Positions 62,320 to 64,000 of a DNA stretch of 64,000 nucleotides are shown in pieces. The stretch is from the NCBI GenBank assembly GCA_014378465.1, contig JACMNQ010000082.1, positions 53,853 to 117,852 on the forward strand, given 5' to 3'. A program made the position numbers and the translations under genes. Within the stretch, counting starts at the first letter, position 1; each line of letters opens with the position of its first letter. The DNA comes from Oligoflexia bacterium. GTDB lineage: Bacteria > Bdellovibrionota > UBA1018. The notes under the pieces are model-generated. The model was given only the letters and a program-made list of their open reading frames with translations, did no database searches and had not been told where the DNA came from.

Positions 62320-63132
62320 ATGAATCGAGGCGTGAAGCGAGTGAGACCGAGCTCTTCAAAAAGGCTTCTGTTCGCGATGATCACGGGCGCTGCCCTGCTC
62401 GCCGCGTCCGGTTGTGCCAGCATCGTGCCCTACCCTCAGGTGGCGGCTGACACTTCCGTGAGTCCGACACTTGCCTGGCAGCGCGTTCTGCAGGAAAACG
62501 TGAATGACGTGGGACAGATCAATTTCGCCCACTTGCGGGATCACCCGGAGAGCCTCTTTCAGTTCCTGAACACCATCGGGGATTACAGTCCGCGCTCCAA
62601 TCCCGCTCTTTTCCCCGACCGTGATTCGCAAATTGCCTACTCTTTGAATTCCTATAACGCCCTGGCGATGTACAACGTCATCCAGTTCGGCATTCCGGTG
62701 AAACTCTCAGGTCACGAAATTCTCAAGTTCTTCGAACTGCGAAGATTCAAGATCGGCACCGAGTACCTCACTCTCTATCGATATGAGAACGAAGTGATCC
62801 GCCCGATGGGCGAGGAACGCGTTCATTTCGCTCTGAACTGCATGGCGCGGGGATGCCCTCGACTGCCGCGAGTCCCGTTCACTTCGATTGACCTCAACCA
62901 GCAGCTCGAGGATCAAACGCGCTTTTTCCTGAATGAGGAACGGAACGTCCAGGTGGACGACGTCCACAGGAAAGTCGCGGTCTCCTCCATCCTGAAATTC
63001 TACACGAAGGACTTTCTGAAGAAAGCTCCCTCGCTGATCGCGTACATCAACCGGTATCGGAAATCACCGATCCCACCAGATTACGAGGTTGGATTCATCC
63101 TCTATGACTGGACGATCAATCGGCAGCCCTGA
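62320..63132 (+). CDS. DUF547 lipoprotein
   Basis: A second DUF547 protein, ~270 residues, with lipobox AASGC in its signal peptide. Core motifs are IAYSLNSYNALAMYNVIQFG, FALNCMARGCPRLPRVPF and ILKFYTKDFL. Met 62320 begins one base after the previous stop; earlier Mets at 62293 and 62308 would overlap it. It differs clearly from its neighbour, so the duplication is old. Probably an outer-membrane-anchored partner of the preceding exported protein. Confidence 0.78.
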   Translation: MNRGVKRVRPSSSKRLLFAMITGAALLAASGCASIVPYPQVAADTSVSPTLAWQRVLQENVNDVGQINFAHLRDHPESLFQFLNTIGDYSPRSNPALFPDRDSQIAYSLNSYNALAMYNVIQFGIPVKLSGHEILKFFELRRFKIGTEYLTLYRYENEVIRPMGEERVHFALNCMARGCPRLPRVPFTSIDLNQQLEDQTRFFLNEERNVQVDDVHRKVAVSSILKFYTKDFLKKAPSLIAYINRYRKSPIPPDYEVGFILYDWTINRQP

Positions 63133-63913
63133 ACTGCGCGCAAACTCAAAGTGGGCGTACAGACTCCTGGCGGTTGCCATTTTTCCGGCAAATATGACGC
63201 TCCACATCCCCATGGACCTTGCGAAGTGGCAGAAGGCTCCGATGCCCGGCAAGGATTTTCCAGTCATCACGGAAATGAAAAACGCGTGGCGACTCCAGAG
63301 CACGCACAGTGCCGGAGGCTACGTGTACTGGCTCCCGGAACCCTTACGCGTGACTGACGAAAATGGCGGAAACTTGAAGCAGGTTTTTGAAGCCACCTGG
63401 AAATGGAAAGTTCTGCGACTCCCGAAAACCCAGCCGAAGATTCCAGTCACAAAAAACAATGACGACTTCGCGGTGCGTGTCGGCTTTCTCTGGAGCGATG
63501 GAAAAAATCGGCTTTCAGCCATGGACGGGGTCCAGAAAAAACTGAAGGTCCGGCATGAAGTCTCGGAGGTTCTCCTCTACAATGCCGTCGCTGATGTGGA
63601 TCCCACGCACTCCTGCGGCGCAAGCCCCTATGACGCCAAAATTCTGTACTGTCTGCTCCCCTCGACACCCCAGATGCAGGAAGTGCAGGTTTTTCCGTTG
63701 GGGGATCTCCTCAAAAGTCTCGAGCCGGAAGCCAAAAGGGAAATCGCCGTACGTCCCCTCAGCCTCATCGGACTCTGGGTCTTCTCCGACAGCGATGATT
63801 CGAAGTCCTCAGCGGAAAGTCAGCTGATGGACCTCACCGTGAGACTCACGCCGCAGACAACGCCCGCAGCCCAGGCCGCCCACAGGGATGAGGCACCAGC
63901 GCGAACGCCTTGA
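63104..63913 (+). CDS. DUF3047-like protein
   Basis: A ~270-residue protein resembling DUF3047: FEATWKWKVLRLPKTQPK then NNDDFAVRVGFLWSDGK, matching the family's 'L.WrWkv ... DD.a.RV' pattern. A short hydrophobic stretch near the N-terminus (YRLLAVAIFPANM) may be a signal. The start is uncertain: ATG 63104 overlaps the DUF547 gene by 29 bases, and ATG 63194 is the next Met. The C-terminal ~20 residues are Ala/Thr/Pro-rich and overlap a minus-strand frame. Confidence 0.6.
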   Translation: MTGRSIGSPELRANSKWAYRLLAVAIFPANMTLHIPMDLAKWQKAPMPGKDFPVITEMKNAWRLQSTHSAGGYVYWLPEPLRVTDENGGNLKQVFEATWKWKVLRLPKTQPKIPVTKNNDDFAVRVGFLWSDGKNRLSAMDGVQKKLKVRHEVSEVLLYNAVADVDPTHSCGASPYDAKILYCLLPSTPQMQEVQVFPLGDLLKSLEPEAKREIAVRPLSLIGLWVFSDSDDSKSSAESQLMDLTVRLTPQTTPAAQAAHRDEAPARTP

Positions 63914-64000
63914 AGCTGGAGTGCTCTGCGCCCGTCAAGGTCACCGTATCGTAGTCAATTTCGGTCGCGACGGGAACATTGATCTTGCAGACCCGTTTGC
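63846..64000 (-). CDS. C-terminal end of a minus-strand gene, continuing beyond window
   Basis: The minus strand is open from base 64000 to a stop at 63846-63848 and reads KRVCKINVPVATEIDYDT followed by VTLTGAEHSSFKAFALVPH and CGRPGLRALSAA. Codon third positions are mostly G or C, as in neighbouring genes. It would overlap the end of the DUF3047-like gene by 68 bases, which weakens the call. No function can be given. Confidence 0.4.
   Translation of the reverse strand, partial: KRVCKINVPVATEIDYDTVTLTGAEHSSFKAFALVPHPCGRPGLRALSAA

Overview
The window is a gene-dense stretch of a Gram-negative bacterial chromosome of moderately high GC (mid-50s percent, judged by eye). The evidence for a Gram-negative cell is an LptE-like protein, an MlaF-type ATPase, an outer-membrane barrel protein and many lipobox signal peptides. 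GYF/PilZ proteins, a Lys/His-rich chromosomal-type protein and several choice-of-anchor or VWA lipoproteins fit Bdellovibrionota/Oligoflexia or another former deltaproteobacterial group. That placement is inference.

Layout. 1-1.9 kb: tldD (5' end outside the window) and tldE. 3.0-11.4 kb, minus strand: a tightly overlapping alpha-glucan operon (debranching enzyme, GT4 glycogen-synthase-like transferase, GH57, GalT-like, GH15), with the fossil end of a LysR gene behind it. 11.8-14.3 kb: rpsT, holA, lptE and a DciA-like gene. 14.4-23.8 kb: a barrel protein, an mlaF/alr/sensor group, nadB, and a PilZ-lipase-pyrE operon. 23.9-31.4 kb: two secreted lipoproteins, a ketone-body/acetoacetate module (thiolase, scoA, scoB) and an HtrA-type protease. 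31.5-37.4 kb: a choice-of-anchor lipoprotein followed by a reverse transcriptase gene, its translationally coupled multi-membrane-span partner and a structured element upstream of them. 37.4-48.1 kb: a Lys/His-rich protein, nagA, then the fatty-acid block yceD-plsX-fabH-fabD-fabG-acpP-fabF with rpiB and glyA. 48.1-50.1 kb: a small accessory insertion, then nrdR and nusB. 50.2-54.8 kb: DUF2252, four linked unknown genes and a sterol-desaturase-like protein. 54.8-61.3 kb: an arsenosugar-type operon around arsS. 61.4-64 kb: two DUF547 proteins, a DUF3047-like protein and the end of a minus-strand gene.

The most interesting region is 33.8-37.4 kb. A 146-base segment can fold into a 13-bp closing stem around two further hairpins and ends in a T-run. 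It lies just upstream of a reverse transcriptase with a variant FGDD catalytic loop. The RT gene overlaps by ATGA a gene for a flippase-like polytopic membrane protein with an unassigned soluble C-terminus. This could be an undescribed RT/ncRNA/membrane-effector system, possibly defensive. Other second-look items are a barrel-only NagA, a decayed glycosyltransferase in the arsenosugar operon, a probable DUF4258 toxin remnant ahead of a DUF2283-HTH antitoxin-like gene, and a long imperfect hairpin bracketed by direct repeats at 26.6 kb.
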